Shown: positions 26,251 to 35,487, numbered from the stretch's first letter. The stretch is DNA of 64,000 nucleotides from Mycolicibacterium rhodesiae (GCF_002086695.1 NZ_MVIH01000006.1:1-64000); one strand, 5' to 3'. Notes: generated by a model from the letters alone, not told the origin. Translations and numbers: made by a program.

Positions 26251-26645
26251 TGTCGGGCGATCTGACCCCGATGGGTCAGTTCGAGAATCCCTATTTCGGA
26301 ATGGATCACGCCGCGGCTAGTGCTGCCTGGTCACCCGCTGCCGATATCGTCGAGACAGACAGCGCATACGTCATCGAGGTTGAACTACCGGGCGTGCGGC
26401 GCGAAGACGTTGACGTCACGCTGCACGGCAACGAGCTGGTGGTGACCGGCGAGCTGAAAGAACGCAAGCGTGACGGCATATTTCGCCGACGTGTCCGAAA
26501 GGTGGGGGAGTTCGCGTTTCGCGTGACGCTGCCGGGCCCCCTGCGGGAGGACGACGTCGAGGCGTCGTTGGCGTACGGCGTTCTCAAACTATATGTGCCG
26601 AAAGCGGAAACCACGAAGTCAAGCAAGATCACGGTCACGGAGTGA
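26250..26645 (+). CDS. Hsp20/alpha-crystallin small heat-shock protein
   Basis: A 131-residue small heat-shock protein. The alpha-crystallin domain covers about residues 30-125: ADIVETDSAYVIEVELPGV, ELVVTGELKERK, then AYGVLKLYVPKAE. It lacks a C-terminal I-x-I anchor of standard form, so its oligomers may be small. It holds unfolded proteins for refolding by DnaK/ClpB, which are encoded 10 kb away in the same block. The start overlaps the DUF1931 stop. Confidence 0.9.
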   Translation: MSGDLTPMGQFENPYFGMDHAAASAAWSPAADIVETDSAYVIEVELPGVRREDVDVTLHGNELVVTGELKERKRDGIFRRRVRKVGEFAFRVTLPGPLREDDVEASLAYGVLKLYVPKAETTKSSKITVTE

Positions 26646-26647
26646 GT

Positions 26648-26661
26648 CGTCGCTAGCGACG
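26648..26661. terminator. Perfect 14-base palindrome between convergent genes
   Basis: CGTCGCTAGCGACG lies three bases after the hsp20 stop and 25 bases before the end of the convergent PucR gene. No loop and no T-run is present, so it could be a bidirectional terminator in the loose mycobacterial style or a protein-binding site. Confidence 0.4.
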
Positions 26662-26685
26662 GCCGGCGTTACGCGGCGGTCGGGG

Positions 26686-28392
26686 TCAAGCATCGGTGTT
26701 GAGGAAGCGCCAGGCGCGTGTCGCGGCGTGGAGGTTGAACCGGGTATCAACGTTGTGGAGGTCGTGGCCGGTGAGTTCAGCGATGCGCGCCAGTCGGTAG
26801 CGCAAGGTACTGCGATGAATGTGCAGAGCGGCTGCGGACTCGTCATAGTTGCCGCCACATTCCAGATAATCGCTGAGAGTTTGCACAAGTTCGGAATTCC
26901 TACTCTCGTCGTAGTCGATCAGCGAGCCCAGCCATTCGCGCACGAAAGCCTCGACACTGCCACCGTCGTGGGCGGCGTCGATAAGACGATAGAAGCCAAG
27001 CTCGTCGAAGGCCTCTACGCCCTCCGGATTTGCCGAGCGCAGCCGGATATTCAGGGCGCGAAGCGCCTCGGTGTAAGACCGCGGCAATTCATCAGGCACG
27101 TCGCACCGACTGCCGATTCCGATGACACTGGTTGTCCGGCCCAGCTTCTCGCTGATGGCGTGGTGCAACGCCTGCGGGTCCGGGCGGCTGTCGATCAGGA
27201 GGACGATCAGCCCCCCGTGGCGCCCCTGCAGGTAGTTAAGTTGCAACGCGGCCACCGCGCGCACGGCTGCGGCTGCCAGCACACTCTCCGCGACGTCGTC
27301 GACTCGCACCACCACCACATAATGTGGGCGCCGCAAGTCGTGACCCAAGGCATCGGCGCGAGCGTACGCCCCGCTCCGATCAGCGCCGGCCAACAAGTCA
27401 TCGACCAAGTCGCAGCGCAGCTTGAGCTCCAGCTCGGCAAGATTTCGCCGGTGGCCAAGTTCCAGACCCAACACAATTGCACCATGACGCAGGGCCAGCA
27501 GGCTGTCTTCGGTGATTGCGTTATTCGGGTCCGAAATCACCACGACCCCGAGAATGTCCGTCCGGCGCTGTACCAGCATGAGCACCCGGCCCCCGAACCG
27601 TCTCGGACCGTTCTGAGCGGTCAACTCGTGCAGCAACAGCTCGCGATCAACCGTCGCTTGTTTGGGATACGGGTGAGGCTGCGCAGGTCCAGCCCAGCAG
27701 CGCAAGTTGCCGAACTTGTCTTCTACCCCTACCGGCAGTGCCGTAAGGTCGTGCAGGGCATCAGCGATGCCCTGCTCGCCCATTCCCGACGCCACCGCCG
27801 CGCTCAAGACCTCAAGCGTGTTCGCTTGTCTTCGCAACCGCGAAACCGCTGTGGCGAGTTCGTGATTCGTACTCTCAAGGGCGTCGTTGGTGCTCGCCAG
27901 TCGTTCGACGTGGGCGATGTGACGCTCGTGCATTGTGGCGTATGCCAAGGCCGCGCCCGCTTGCTGGCCAAGGATTGTCAGACAACGGATTTGAGTCGTC
28001 AGCGGCATACTGCGCGCGCTCAGCACGATGCAGCCGTTCACTGTGCCTCGGTGACTGAGTGCAAGCGCCCACGCCCACCGCCCGATTCCCATGTCGAACT
28101 GCCCGTCACAGCCGTACTCGCGAAGGCGCTGTTCAATTCCTGGCTGTTCGGTCTGGTCGAACGGAAAGCGAACGAACATGCCGTCTAGGCATTGGTAACT
28201 TGCTTCGACCCGACAGGCCGCGAGCTTGCCAACCGTGGCGGTAGCCACGCGGAAAATTTCGCCAACATCGTCACCGCTGAAAACTACCTGCGAGAGAACG
28301 GTCAGACTCCTGTGGAAAGGCCGCCGGGGTTGCCGGTTTTGGTCTTGAGATTCAAGCGATTCGCCGTTCATATCGAAATGGCCATCTCTCAC
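26686..28392 (-). CDS. GAF/PucR-family transcriptional regulator
   Basis: A 568-residue regulator. An N-terminal GAF-like sensor (about 30-190) is followed by a short helical linker (ERLASTNDALESTNHELATA), a second sensor-like region, a GGDEF-like CdaR segment, and a C-terminal PucR helix-turn-helix (YDESAAALHIHRSTLRYRLARI). Proteins of this type switch catabolic or stress operons in response to a small molecule. It converges on hsp20 and diverges from the AraC gene at 28638. The start is either GTG 28392 or ATG 28371; neither has a clear ribosome site. Confidence 0.85.
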   Translation of the reverse strand: MRDGHFDMNGESLESQDQNRQPRRPFHRSLTVLSQVVFSGDDVGEIFRVATATVGKLAACRVEASYQCLDGMFVRFPFDQTEQPGIEQRLREYGCDGQFDMGIGRWAWALALSHRGTVNGCIVLSARSMPLTTQIRCLTILGQQAGAALAYATMHERHIAHVERLASTNDALESTNHELATAVSRLRRQANTLEVLSAAVASGMGEQGIADALHDLTALPVGVEDKFGNLRCWAGPAQPHPYPKQATVDRELLLHELTAQNGPRRFGGRVLMLVQRRTDILGVVVISDPNNAITEDSLLALRHGAIVLGLELGHRRNLAELELKLRCDLVDDLLAGADRSGAYARADALGHDLRRPHYVVVVRVDDVAESVLAAAAVRAVAALQLNYLQGRHGGLIVLLIDSRPDPQALHHAISEKLGRTTSVIGIGSRCDVPDELPRSYTEALRALNIRLRSANPEGVEAFDELGFYRLIDAAHDGGSVEAFVREWLGSLIDYDESRNSELVQTLSDYLECGGNYDESAAALHIHRSTLRYRLARIAELTGHDLHNVDTRFNLHAATRAWRFLNTDA

Positions 28393-28637
28393 CCGCGCTT
28401 TACCGGCGTGTCTCTGATGCCACCGTCGGCGATCCGAACAGTGTTCCGGGTCCGAGCGTCAGCCCGCTCCTGGTACCAACAGCCTATGCCCTTCTGATAG
28501 CGGTGCGACGATTCGTGAGGGTTTGACTGCTAGACGAGCGCCGGTGAATGTCGGCGCACCGAGGAGTGAACGTTCCATGCCGATCGACGAGCGGGATCTC
28601 TAGACTTATAGGGGAGGACGGCGAAATCAGGTAACGC

Positions 28638-29645
28638 ATGCGTCGATCGGTCGATACACGGCGAATTGGGTCGGCGCCGGTGGCGCAGACCAGCGATGTT
28701 GACGAGGCCCGCGACTTGCTGGGCCGGGCCTACTTACCGCTGGACATCGATCCGATCGGTTGTGGTCCGCTGGACCTGCACATGAGCGCCGCGAAGCTTG
28801 GAGTGCTGACAGCGGGTTACGTTCAGTTCGGCGGCGAAGTGAAAGTTCGCATACCCGACGTGCAGTCCTATCACGTTGACATCCCGATGTCCGGACAGGT
28901 GACCAACTCGTGGGGTGACGGTCGCCAAGACGTGGCGGTTGCCCCGGAATCTGCGGGCGTCTTTACGCCTGGCATCCCCGTCGACATCGGATGGTCCCCG
29001 GGTTGTGGCCAGATCTGCCTCATGATCCCTACCCGCGAAATGATGCAGCAGTTGGAAACCATGCTCGGCCAGGCATCGCTTGCCCCGGTGGCATTCGAGC
29101 GTCGCCTGGATCTGCAGACTCCGTCATCGATCAGCTGGTTGGAGCTTGTAACCGTGTTGATGCGCGATGCCAACCGACCAGGTGGAGTGCTCAGTCACCG
29201 ACTCGCCGAGGACAATCTGCAACATCTGATCGTCCAGTTTCTGCTGCTGATGCAACCACACAACCACAGCGCAGCTCTCCGATCGGATGAGCGCCCATCG
29301 TCTGCGGGCGTGGTCAGGCAGGCCATCGAGCTGATGCGGGCGTTCCCGGAAGCCTCGTGGACCACGGCGAAACTGGCCCAAGAGACAGGACTCAGCGCCA
29401 GGGCACTCCAGAGGAGCTTCGCGCGCGCTGACCAGATGCCGCCCATGGCGTACCTTCGGTACGTTCGCCTGCACCGTGCACATGCCGAACTCCTGAACGC
29501 CGATCCGCGGTCCGTCACGGTGACCGCTGTGGCAAGCCGCTGGGGCTTCTTGCACTTCGGTCGCTTCGCTCAGCAGTACTACCAACAATTCGGGGAGTCG
29601 CCCTCGGTGACGCTTCGCGGCCGCGACGGCCACGCAAGGCGATGA
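28638..29645 (+). CDS. AraC-family transcriptional regulator
   Basis: A 335-residue regulator with an N-terminal cupin-like sensor domain of the AraC-binding type (about 30-200) and a C-terminal double helix-turn-helix (about 235-330: TTAKLAQETGLSARALQRSFA and VTAVASRWGFLHFGRFAQQY). The N-terminal style is that of regulators for aromatic or alkane catabolism in actinobacteria. It is divergent from the PucR gene with a 245-266-base shared control region. No obvious target enzyme gene is adjacent. Confidence 0.87.
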   Translation: MRRSVDTRRIGSAPVAQTSDVDEARDLLGRAYLPLDIDPIGCGPLDLHMSAAKLGVLTAGYVQFGGEVKVRIPDVQSYHVDIPMSGQVTNSWGDGRQDVAVAPESAGVFTPGIPVDIGWSPGCGQICLMIPTREMMQQLETMLGQASLAPVAFERRLDLQTPSSISWLELVTVLMRDANRPGGVLSHRLAEDNLQHLIVQFLLLMQPHNHSAALRSDERPSSAGVVRQAIELMRAFPEASWTTAKLAQETGLSARALQRSFARADQMPPMAYLRYVRLHRAHAELLNADPRSVTVTAVASRWGFLHFGRFAQQYYQQFGESPSVTLRGRDGHARR

Positions 29646-29677
29646 CGACGGTTCCGAGGGCAGAGATGGCTTTCGGA

Positions 29678-30400
29678 TCAGCCTTCGGAGTCTGGACTCA
29701 CCAGTCCTCTGGCGACCACCGACACTGGTTGCCGACCATCCCTGGACAGCTGTGCCAATAGCGAGAGCGCGGCGACGGCGTCCATGGCGAAGCGTTCCAT
29801 CAGGATTCCTTTAGCCAGTCCGATCAGCTCGCGATTGGTCTGGGCCTGGCGGTACCGCTCCGCGCGCCGACCAACCTCGAGGAGAATTTCGGCATCGCCG
29901 GCGAACGCCAGCCCAATCAGTTCGTCTTGGGGGCCGAACGCGGACGCCTGAGCCGAGTACAGGTTCAGTGCCGTCCTGCCGTGGTGGTGGGTGAACAACG
30001 GCACGCACAGCATTGAGCGGATGGGTGTGACGGCTACGACTTCCTCGCTGAAGGCGGGCCACCGCGCCTCACGAGTGAGGTCGTCAACTCGGCACGTTTG
30101 GCCTTCCCAGGCTGCATCGAAACTCGGCCCCTGCCGGCAGCGCTGCTGCAGCTTGTTCAACAACCGAAGGTGATCGTCGGTTGAGGCGAGACTGCGCACG
30201 CTGTCGGCTTGCCCGAGGCGCACGATGCCGGCGTACTCCACCGCCGATAGCTTCATGGCAGCAGCAGTGATCAGTGCCCAGATCGAGCCAGGATGGACGT
30301 CTGCCTCGGCGCGCACGCTACGGATCAGGTGTGTGATGGCGGCATGTGCGTCGGCCTCCCTCTGCACCTGTTCCGCCGCCACGGCCATAGCTTGCTGCAT
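29678..30400 (-). CDS. GAF-ANTAR domain regulator
   Basis: A 240-residue protein with an N-terminal GAF domain (about 35-170) and a C-terminal ANTAR domain (about 180-235: NRELIGLAKGILMERFAMDA). ANTAR proteins bind paired RNA hairpins and stop early transcription termination; mycobacteria encode many of these GAF-ANTAR proteins. The signal sensed by the GAF domain is unknown. A good ribosome site (GAGGGGTCGGC) precedes the ATG. The gene stands alone, converging on the AraC gene. Confidence 0.87.
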   Translation of the reverse strand: MQQAMAVAAEQVQREADAHAAITHLIRSVRAEADVHPGSIWALITAAAMKLSAVEYAGIVRLGQADSVRSLASTDDHLRLLNKLQQRCRQGPSFDAAWEGQTCRVDDLTREARWPAFSEEVVAVTPIRSMLCVPLFTHHHGRTALNLYSAQASAFGPQDELIGLAFAGDAEILLEVGRRAERYRQAQTNRELIGLAKGILMERFAMDAVAALSLLAQLSRDGRQPVSVVARGLVSPDSEG

Positions 30401-30702
30401 GCCGACCCCTCACGTCACGCTGTCTTCTCAGCACGAGTCTGGCAATCTGATGCCGCCATCGTGAGCGCCCCCAGAGTCAAAAATCGCGATCACCATTCGT
30501 CCCGGCAAGACAAGCCCTCAGCCGTTACCGACACCAGTCAGCTGTTTGAGCAGGCGGCAATCCGACTTGCGCACAGGTGATTTCACGAGTTGCGGCAGCC
30601 CATTCGTACATGCCGACCCGTCATAGTCATTTCGAGCCGGAGCGCAGAAGCGCGCATGGCCTCATCGCTCCGCGAGGAGTGGGGTGGCGTCGCCCACTGG
30701 CG
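30401..30702. other. Intergenic region without a supported gene
   Basis: Between the GAF-ANTAR gene start and the 3' end of the membrane protein gene. Short frames here lack ribosome sites and family resemblance. It should hold the GAF-ANTAR promoter; I could not pick out a convincing one. Confidence 0.5.
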
Positions 30703-31758
30703 CTACTCGGCGAACCGCTGGCGTTGCCGGATGCCGTAGGCAGCTGCTCTCACGCCACCGTCGTCTTCGAGCCCTGATCCCAGCGCTCCGCCGACGGTAG
30801 CGATGGAGGCAATCAACCACGCGAGCCACAGATAGTCCGCAGCCGATACCGGATGACCGACTGCTTGGGCAAATACATCTGGCGTCAGAAGAATACCGGC
30901 CGTGAACAACATCGACAGGAACAACGCCACGTGGAGCACGACGACACCGATGATCAGCGTGATCACGGTCGCGATGTTGTAGAGACGCGACCGGGTACGT
31001 GCTGCGGATGACTCTGGACGCTCCCAGAGTTCGTGATCAAGGATCAACCAGGTGACCATTGCCCCGATCGACAGCACCGTGGTGGCGCTCATTCGCCACG
31101 GTCCCATCGTGTCGGCGAATCGCCAAATTGTGTCGGTTGCCAGCCCCAGTGCGCCAGAGCCGAGTGCCACCACGAGCACCTTCGATAGTCCAACGACCAA
31201 CCTCCACGGTCGATTCGCGCGCACCATGCCGGCCAGCAACCGAAAGCGCCGAAGGCCTCGTGGGGCGAAATAGCGGACTCCTGTGCATGTCTCTGTAGCC
31301 GGAAGTCGTGCTGCCGTTTGTGGCAGAAGCTCAGGTCGGTCGGCCACCACAGCGACGGCCAGAAGGACCAAGGCCCGCACGCGGCTGGTGACAAATGCTG
31401 CGCCAACCCCCGCGACGCAGATGAGTCCAAACCGATGCCCCGCGCTGATTTCGGCGAGAACGGGCAGGGTGCCGTCTCGACGGGGTAAATCGGTCATGTA
31501 TATGACGACGTCAGCATTTCGTTCCAAAGGCGCAACTGATTCGATGACCTCAGCGAACGACGCTTGTTCGTGGCGCAGGTGCGACTCGATCTGAACGGAA
31601 GTTTCCCACCGCACTGGTGAATTCCGCCGGTCAGCGAGTTCAGCCGACAGCCAATCGGGTGTGCGCTCGGCAAGTCGCGCCGGCACCCCGGGATCTGCGA
31701 TGAGCAATACGGTGCAGGTGTAGTGAGGCCAGCCGGGTCCTTCTTGAGCGCCGATCAT
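30703..31758 (-). CDS. Membrane protein of unknown function, sigma-factor neighbour
   Basis: About 351 residues. The N-terminal half is soluble and includes DVVIYMTDLPRR, a possible Rossmann-like strand, plus one hydrophobic segment (FGLICVAGVGAAFV); the C-terminal half has about four membrane helices (KVLVVALGSGALGLA, TVLSIGAMVTWLIL, VITLIIGVVVLHVALFLSML, LWLAWLIASIATVGGALG). It is 13 bases downstream of the sigma factor gene, the place where anti-sigma genes usually sit, but it has no zinc anti-sigma HxxxCxxC motif. Start: ATG 31758; an alternative at 31815 overlaps the sigma gene. Confidence 0.75.
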   Translation of the reverse strand: MIGAQEGPGWPHYTCTVLLIADPGVPARLAERTPDWLSAELADRRNSPVRWETSVQIESHLRHEQASFAEVIESVAPLERNADVVIYMTDLPRRDGTLPVLAEISAGHRFGLICVAGVGAAFVTSRVRALVLLAVAVVADRPELLPQTAARLPATETCTGVRYFAPRGLRRFRLLAGMVRANRPWRLVVGLSKVLVVALGSGALGLATDTIWRFADTMGPWRMSATTVLSIGAMVTWLILDHELWERPESSAARTRSRLYNIATVITLIIGVVVLHVALFLSMLFTAGILLTPDVFAQAVGHPVSAADYLWLAWLIASIATVGGALGSGLEDDGGVRAAAYGIRQRQRFAE

Positions 31759-31771
31759 TACTGTGGAGTCG

Positions 31772-32560
31772 CTACCGTCGTGTGGAAGCGGTAGCCGCGC
31801 GCTCGATTGCAACACCGGTGAGCAGCGCCCGCAGCTGGGCGCGTCCTCGACTCAATCGAGAGTTGACGGTGCCGACAGGTACTTGCATGATCTCGGCGAT
31901 CTCCGTGTAGCGGAAACCTTCCACGTAGGCGTAATGGATCGCCATCCGAAAGCTCTCCGGGAGCGCCATCAGCGCCTCCACTATCTCGTCGTCCGGCAAG
32001 GCCGCCAGCGCTTCAGCCTCTGCTGAACCCACGTCTGACGATGAGCGCCGGTAACTCTCAGCGATCTGCGAATCGGTCATTCGACCGCAGAGGCATTCCG
32101 CCGCCTGTCGCTGAGCCCGGCGGTAGGAACTGATCCATGTGTTCGTCATGATCCGGAACAGCCACGCCTTGAGATTGGTCCCTGTTTGGAAGGAGTGAAA
32201 CGCCGCATAGCCTTTCAGCATCGTTTCTTGAAGCAGATCCTCGGCGTCCATGCGGTTTCGGGTCATTCTCAGCGCGCCGGTAAAGAGGGGGTCGAGCAGC
32301 GGTAACGCATCCCGCTCGAACCGGGCGGACAATTCGGCTCTGGTCTCGGATGACCGAATGACAGCGCTGCCGACCGGTTGACAGCCGCTCGCACGCTTTC
32401 CGACGAGGACGAGAAAGCCGCTGCCCGCTGCGTCGATCGCTGGACTTCGCCGGCCGGCTCCGCGGCGAACGTGTCGTTTCGGCGGGATCGATGCCACGCC
32501 GCGGGCCTCGCCGGGGAGGAGCTCCAGAATTGGTGCCGTACAAGCTCGTTCGGTATCCAT
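31772..32560 (-). CDS. ECF sigma factor, SigH/SigR-like
   Basis: A group 4 sigma factor. Region 2 runs from about residue 95 ([14 protein letters not shown], [34 protein letters not shown]) and region 4 is near the C-terminus ([41 protein letters not shown]). It resembles mycobacterial SigH, which controls heat and thiol-oxidation genes such as dnaK, clpB and thioredoxin. The frame gives 262 residues, about 60 more at the N-terminus than the homology needs. The ATG at 32560 follows GGGAATTCCAAG. No RshA-type anti-sigma gene is beside it. It is a good candidate to drive the chaperone operon at 35886. Confidence 0.87.
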   Translation of the reverse strand: MDTERACTAPILELLPGEARGVASIPPKRHVRRGAGRRSPAIDAAGSGFLVLVGKRASGCQPVGSAVIRSSETRAELSARFERDALPLLDPLFTGALRMTRNRMDAEDLLQETMLKGYAAFHSFQTGTNLKAWLFRIMTNTWISSYRRAQRQAAECLCGRMTDSQIAESYRRSSSDVGSAEAEALAALPDDEIVEALMALPESFRMAIHYAYVEGFRYTEIAEIMQVPVGTVNSRLSRGRAQLRALLTGVAIERAATASTRR

Positions 32561-32915
32561 CTTGGAATTCCCATGCTAGAAGTGACGGTTGCAACGCAGG
32601 TGCTCAAAAATTAGATTGCCGGTCTGGCCGACATACGGCGACGTCCCGGCAGGTCCAAACGACGTTTTCGAACTGGTCCGCTGGGGTCAAGGACCACGGA
32701 CTCGACGTCAGGCTGGTCCCTCGGGACCGCCGTTCGGCATGTCTGTCATGCGTGAGCGGACGGTGATTGCCACGCGGCGAACCAGCCGGAGCATCGACAT
32801 CATCGAAACAGCGAAAACCTCTACGTGGCAGAGCAACCCGTTTTATCGGCGGTGTGGAGCTGGCTTTGATGAAGCAACCTTTCAGGCCGCAAGGCTGGTG
32901 TGGACGCGAACACGT
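32561..32915. other. Intergenic region upstream of the sigma factor gene
   Basis: It separates the sigma gene (minus strand) from the 3' end of the ABM monooxygenase gene. Open frames in it overlap the monooxygenase in antisense and show no family features. It should contain the sigma gene promoter. I looked for GGAA-N16-17-GTT autoregulation and found no good match. Confidence 0.5.
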
Positions 32916-33236
32916 TCATCGGGGCACCTTAGCGGCGACGACATCAGCCTGGAGGATCTCGAGCGGCTCGTCAAAGAGTAGGTCGGCATTGGCCAGCAGG
33001 GATGAGGCGATCGCCCCCTCCAGGTGTGCCTGTCGTTCAGCGTTCGACGGAAATGCATCGACGATCCAGAAGGTGGTCATATCGGTTCGCAGCGCAAACC
33101 AAACGACGGTGCCCTGCTCCTGGTTGGCCAGTCTGAGGGCGTCGGTCAGGAAGTTGCTGACCTCGTCCGCCTTATCTGGTTTGGCCACTAGCCTGACGAC
33201 GAGCGCCACGGCAAGCGGGGAATCGGCAGTAGTCAT
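32916..33236 (-). CDS. ABM-domain (YgiN-like) quinol monooxygenase family protein
   Basis: A 106-residue protein of the antibiotic biosynthesis monooxygenase fold, a dimeric alpha-beta barrel that needs no cofactor. VALVVRLVAKPDKADEVSNF begins the domain and TVVWFALRTDMTTFWIVDAF is the central beta-hairpin. Members oxidise quinols or remove reactive small molecules. A clear ribosome site (GCGAGGAGTAATC) fixes the ATG. It probably belongs to the stress block as a detoxification enzyme. Confidence 0.85.
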   Translation of the reverse strand: MTTADSPLAVALVVRLVAKPDKADEVSNFLTDALRLANQEQGTVVWFALRTDMTTFWIVDAFPSNAERQAHLEGAIASSLLANADLLFDEPLEILQADVVAAKVPR

Positions 33237-33293
33237 GATTACTCCTCGCGTATTCGCCTCGCCTATACAGTGATTCGATGGCGGAGGTCTGGT

Positions 33294-34448
33294 TCACAGG
33301 GCCATGAGCCGCGGCTTCAGCACCACCTTCGTCCAACCGTCGTCGCGGGCGTCGAAGTGCTCGTAGGCACTCGGGGCGTCAGACAACGGAAGTTCGTGAG
33401 AGACGATCCACGATGGCTTGGCCTTGCCTTCGTGGATCAGGTCTCGCAACTCACGGTTGTAGCGCTTGACGTTTGCCTGCCCAGTTCCCATCCGTTGGCC
33501 TTTGAGCCAGAAGTCCCCCATCTCAAAAGCGATTCTGCCCTTCCGCCGGTCGTCGTCCTGCGCGCCGGGATCCTGCGGCAGATACAAGCCCACCACGCCG
33601 ATTCCGCCGGTGAACTTCACCGCCCGCACCAGATCGTTGAGTACCATCGACGGATCCTCGTGGCCGTGGGGATCATGCGCCTGATAACCGATGCATTCGC
33701 AACCGCAGTCGGCACCAACGCCTTTGGTCTCTTCCAGGATCTGCTCGAGGGCAGATCCCTGCGAATCGTCGATCGCGATGACCCCGATCTGTTCGGCCAG
33801 CTTGAGTCGGTCGGGGCGACGATCGACGATCATCACCTTGGCCGCGCCCTTGATCACCGCTGAGTGGGCGGCCATCAGACCGACCGGGCCCGCACCATAG
33901 ACCACTACCGCATCGCCGGGTTGAAGCCCGGCAAGCTCGGTGCAGTGCCAGCCGGTCGGAAAGATATCCGACAGCATGACGTAGTCGGTTTCCTTCTCCT
34001 GCGCGTCATCGGGCAGCTTCAAACAGTTCGAGTCGCCGAACGGTACGCGCAAGTATTCGGCTTGGCCGCCGTCGTATGGCCCCATACCCGCGAAACCGTA
34101 AGCCGCCCCGACCATCCCCGGGTCGGGATTGTTGGTCAGGCAGTAGGCCGTCAGTCCTTTTTCGCAATTACGGCAGAAGCCGCAGCTGATATTGAACGGC
34201 AGGCAGACCCGGTCGCCAATTTTCACCGAGACCACCGCGGGGCCCACGTCGACGACCTCACCGAGGTTCTCGTGCCCGAGAATCCTGCCAGTTTCCATCG
34301 TTGTCCGACCCTCGTACATATGGAGGTCGGACCCGCAAATGTTCGTGGTGGTGATCTGGACGAGTACGTCAGTAGGCGCTGTGATGACCGGTTCCGCGAC
34401 ATCCTCAACACGAACCCGCATGGGCCCGTCATACACAACAGCTTTCAT
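33294..34448 (-). CDS. Zinc alcohol dehydrogenase, glutathione-independent formaldehyde dehydrogenase type
   Basis: A 384-residue medium-chain dehydrogenase. The catalytic zinc site begins with CGSDLHMYEGRT and GHENLGEV, structural zinc cysteines are in CGFCRNCEKGLTAYC, and the NAD site is GAGPVGLMAAHSA followed by VDRRPDRL. The long form with CIGYQAHDP matches the formaldehyde dehydrogenase/dismutase group, which works on formaldehyde or other short aldehydes. I chose ATG 34448 because AGGAGCAGTC precedes it; the frame runs 27 codons further but without a ribosome site. The role is likely aldehyde detoxification in the stress block. Confidence 0.88.
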   Translation of the reverse strand: MKAVVYDGPMRVRVEDVAEPVITAPTDVLVQITTTNICGSDLHMYEGRTTMETGRILGHENLGEVVDVGPAVVSVKIGDRVCLPFNISCGFCRNCEKGLTAYCLTNNPDPGMVGAAYGFAGMGPYDGGQAEYLRVPFGDSNCLKLPDDAQEKETDYVMLSDIFPTGWHCTELAGLQPGDAVVVYGAGPVGLMAAHSAVIKGAAKVMIVDRRPDRLKLAEQIGVIAIDDSQGSALEQILEETKGVGADCGCECIGYQAHDPHGHEDPSMVLNDLVRAVKFTGGIGVVGLYLPQDPGAQDDDRRKGRIAFEMGDFWLKGQRMGTGQANVKRYNRELRDLIHEGKAKPSWIVSHELPLSDAPSAYEHFDARDDGWTKVVLKPRLMAL

Positions 34449-34760
34449 GACTGCTCCTAGATTGCGTACGGGCCGCCGCGGCGATCTTGAGGTCGGCGCC
34501 GCATATCGGCCGACTGGCGACGCGATCAAGCTGCGTCGGCACCCAGGTTTCTACAGCGCGGTGCAGACGTCTTCGTCGCACCAGGCCGAATTCGCAGCGC
34601 CTTTTTGGCCTCCGTGAGACGGCTGCCCGGGTCGGCGAGTCAGCCATAGCTGATTTGCGTGCTGTTTGGACGCGAAACGGATGACAGCGGGCGTTTGGTG
34701 GATATCGCAGGGCTCCTCCGTGCACTTGACTAGCTCGCGATTACGCCCGCAGGAGGTGAC
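34449..34760. other. Divergent intergenic region (dehydrogenase/STAS)
   Basis: 312 bases between two divergent genes, holding both promoters. I found no convincing small gene. GTTT and GGG elements are present but their spacing does not fit a SigF promoter. Confidence 0.5.
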
Positions 34761-35138
34761 GTGAGCCAAGATGCCCTAGGAAGGCACACTCGGTCGATCG
34801 TTGTCAGCGTCCAACGTTTGGTCGTTGGAGACACCGTGGTCCACCTTGCGGGTGACTTGACGGGTGGCGCAGCTGCCGCGATTCAGCAGACCCTCATCGA
34901 CCAACTAGCGCAAGCGCCACCACAATTGATCGTGGACCTGTCGGCGGTCAGTGGTATCGACTCCGACGGTGTTGCTGCTCTTGTCTCGGCCGCCGCGGTC
35001 GCCGGCGAGTCGGATAACGCATTTTGCCTAGTGGACAAAGGGGCCGGTCCAGTCCTTTGCGCTCTCGCCGCCGAGCGAGTGATCGATCTGTTCGAGGTCT
35101 TCTCCTCTGTTGGCGAGGCGGTCCAGGGCTGGCGCTGA
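34761..35138 (+). CDS. STAS-domain anti-sigma factor antagonist
   Basis: A 125-residue single-domain STAS protein. VVHLAGDLTGGAAAAIQQTL, IVDLSAVSGIDSDGVAALV and the final helix pattern fit the anti-anti-sigma family; the phosphorylatable position is in SGIDSDG (Asp-Ser). It would bind and neutralise an anti-sigma kinase, freeing a SigF-type factor. The GTG start follows GCAGGAGGTGAC. No partner kinase gene lies beside it, so it probably feeds into the cell-wide network. Confidence 0.85.
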   Translation: MSQDALGRHTRSIVVSVQRLVVGDTVVHLAGDLTGGAAAAIQQTLIDQLAQAPPQLIVDLSAVSGIDSDGVAALVSAAAVAGESDNAFCLVDKGAGPVLCALAAERVIDLFEVFSSVGEAVQGWR

Positions 35139-35298
35139 CTGACGCGCAATCGTCCTAGCCGGATCGCAACGCGCACCGCTGGTCCCGGCCGGTCCACACA
35201 CAACCCCCGCCATGCCGGGCGATCGTATTGCCCTCTCCAACAGGGATTGTGGGAGTGCGTCGCGGTTTCGCCTGGCAGTGTGCAGTGCACCGGGATGA

Positions 35299-35487
35299 TC
35301 ACAATGTCATCGCATGCGCGGGCGGACAGTCACCGCGACGCAGGATGACGAATTGATCCGCCAGCCACACCAGCGCCGGACCGTTCGGGTCTACGCCGGG
35401 TAGCAGGTCAAGCATCGTGAAGGCATCACCGACGCACTGCGTTAGAAACTCCCTTTCCTTCTTCTCCAGCCCAGCCTGTGTCGTCAT
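35299..35487 (-). CDS. Small protein of unknown function
   Basis: A 62-residue frame starting at an ATG with a good ribosome site (GGGAAGGGTCTCACC). It contains LEKKEREFLTQCVGDAFTML, probably helical, and ends near LADQFVILRRGDCPPAHAMT. The frame stays open upstream to 35748, giving up to 149 residues, but those upstream starts have no ribosome site. I recognise no family. Its sequence (alternating charged and hydrophobic residues, two cysteines) looks like a real protein rather than a shadow, with moderate confidence. Confidence 0.5.
   Translation of the reverse strand: MTTQAGLEKKEREFLTQCVGDAFTMLDLLPGVDPNGPALVWLADQFVILRRGDCPPAHAMTL

Noticed and set aside
32589..32981. A 130-codon plus-strand frame in the region upstream of the sigma gene
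   Set aside because: Its 3' end runs antisense into the ABM monooxygenase gene, it has no ribosome site, and its composition is not protein-like.
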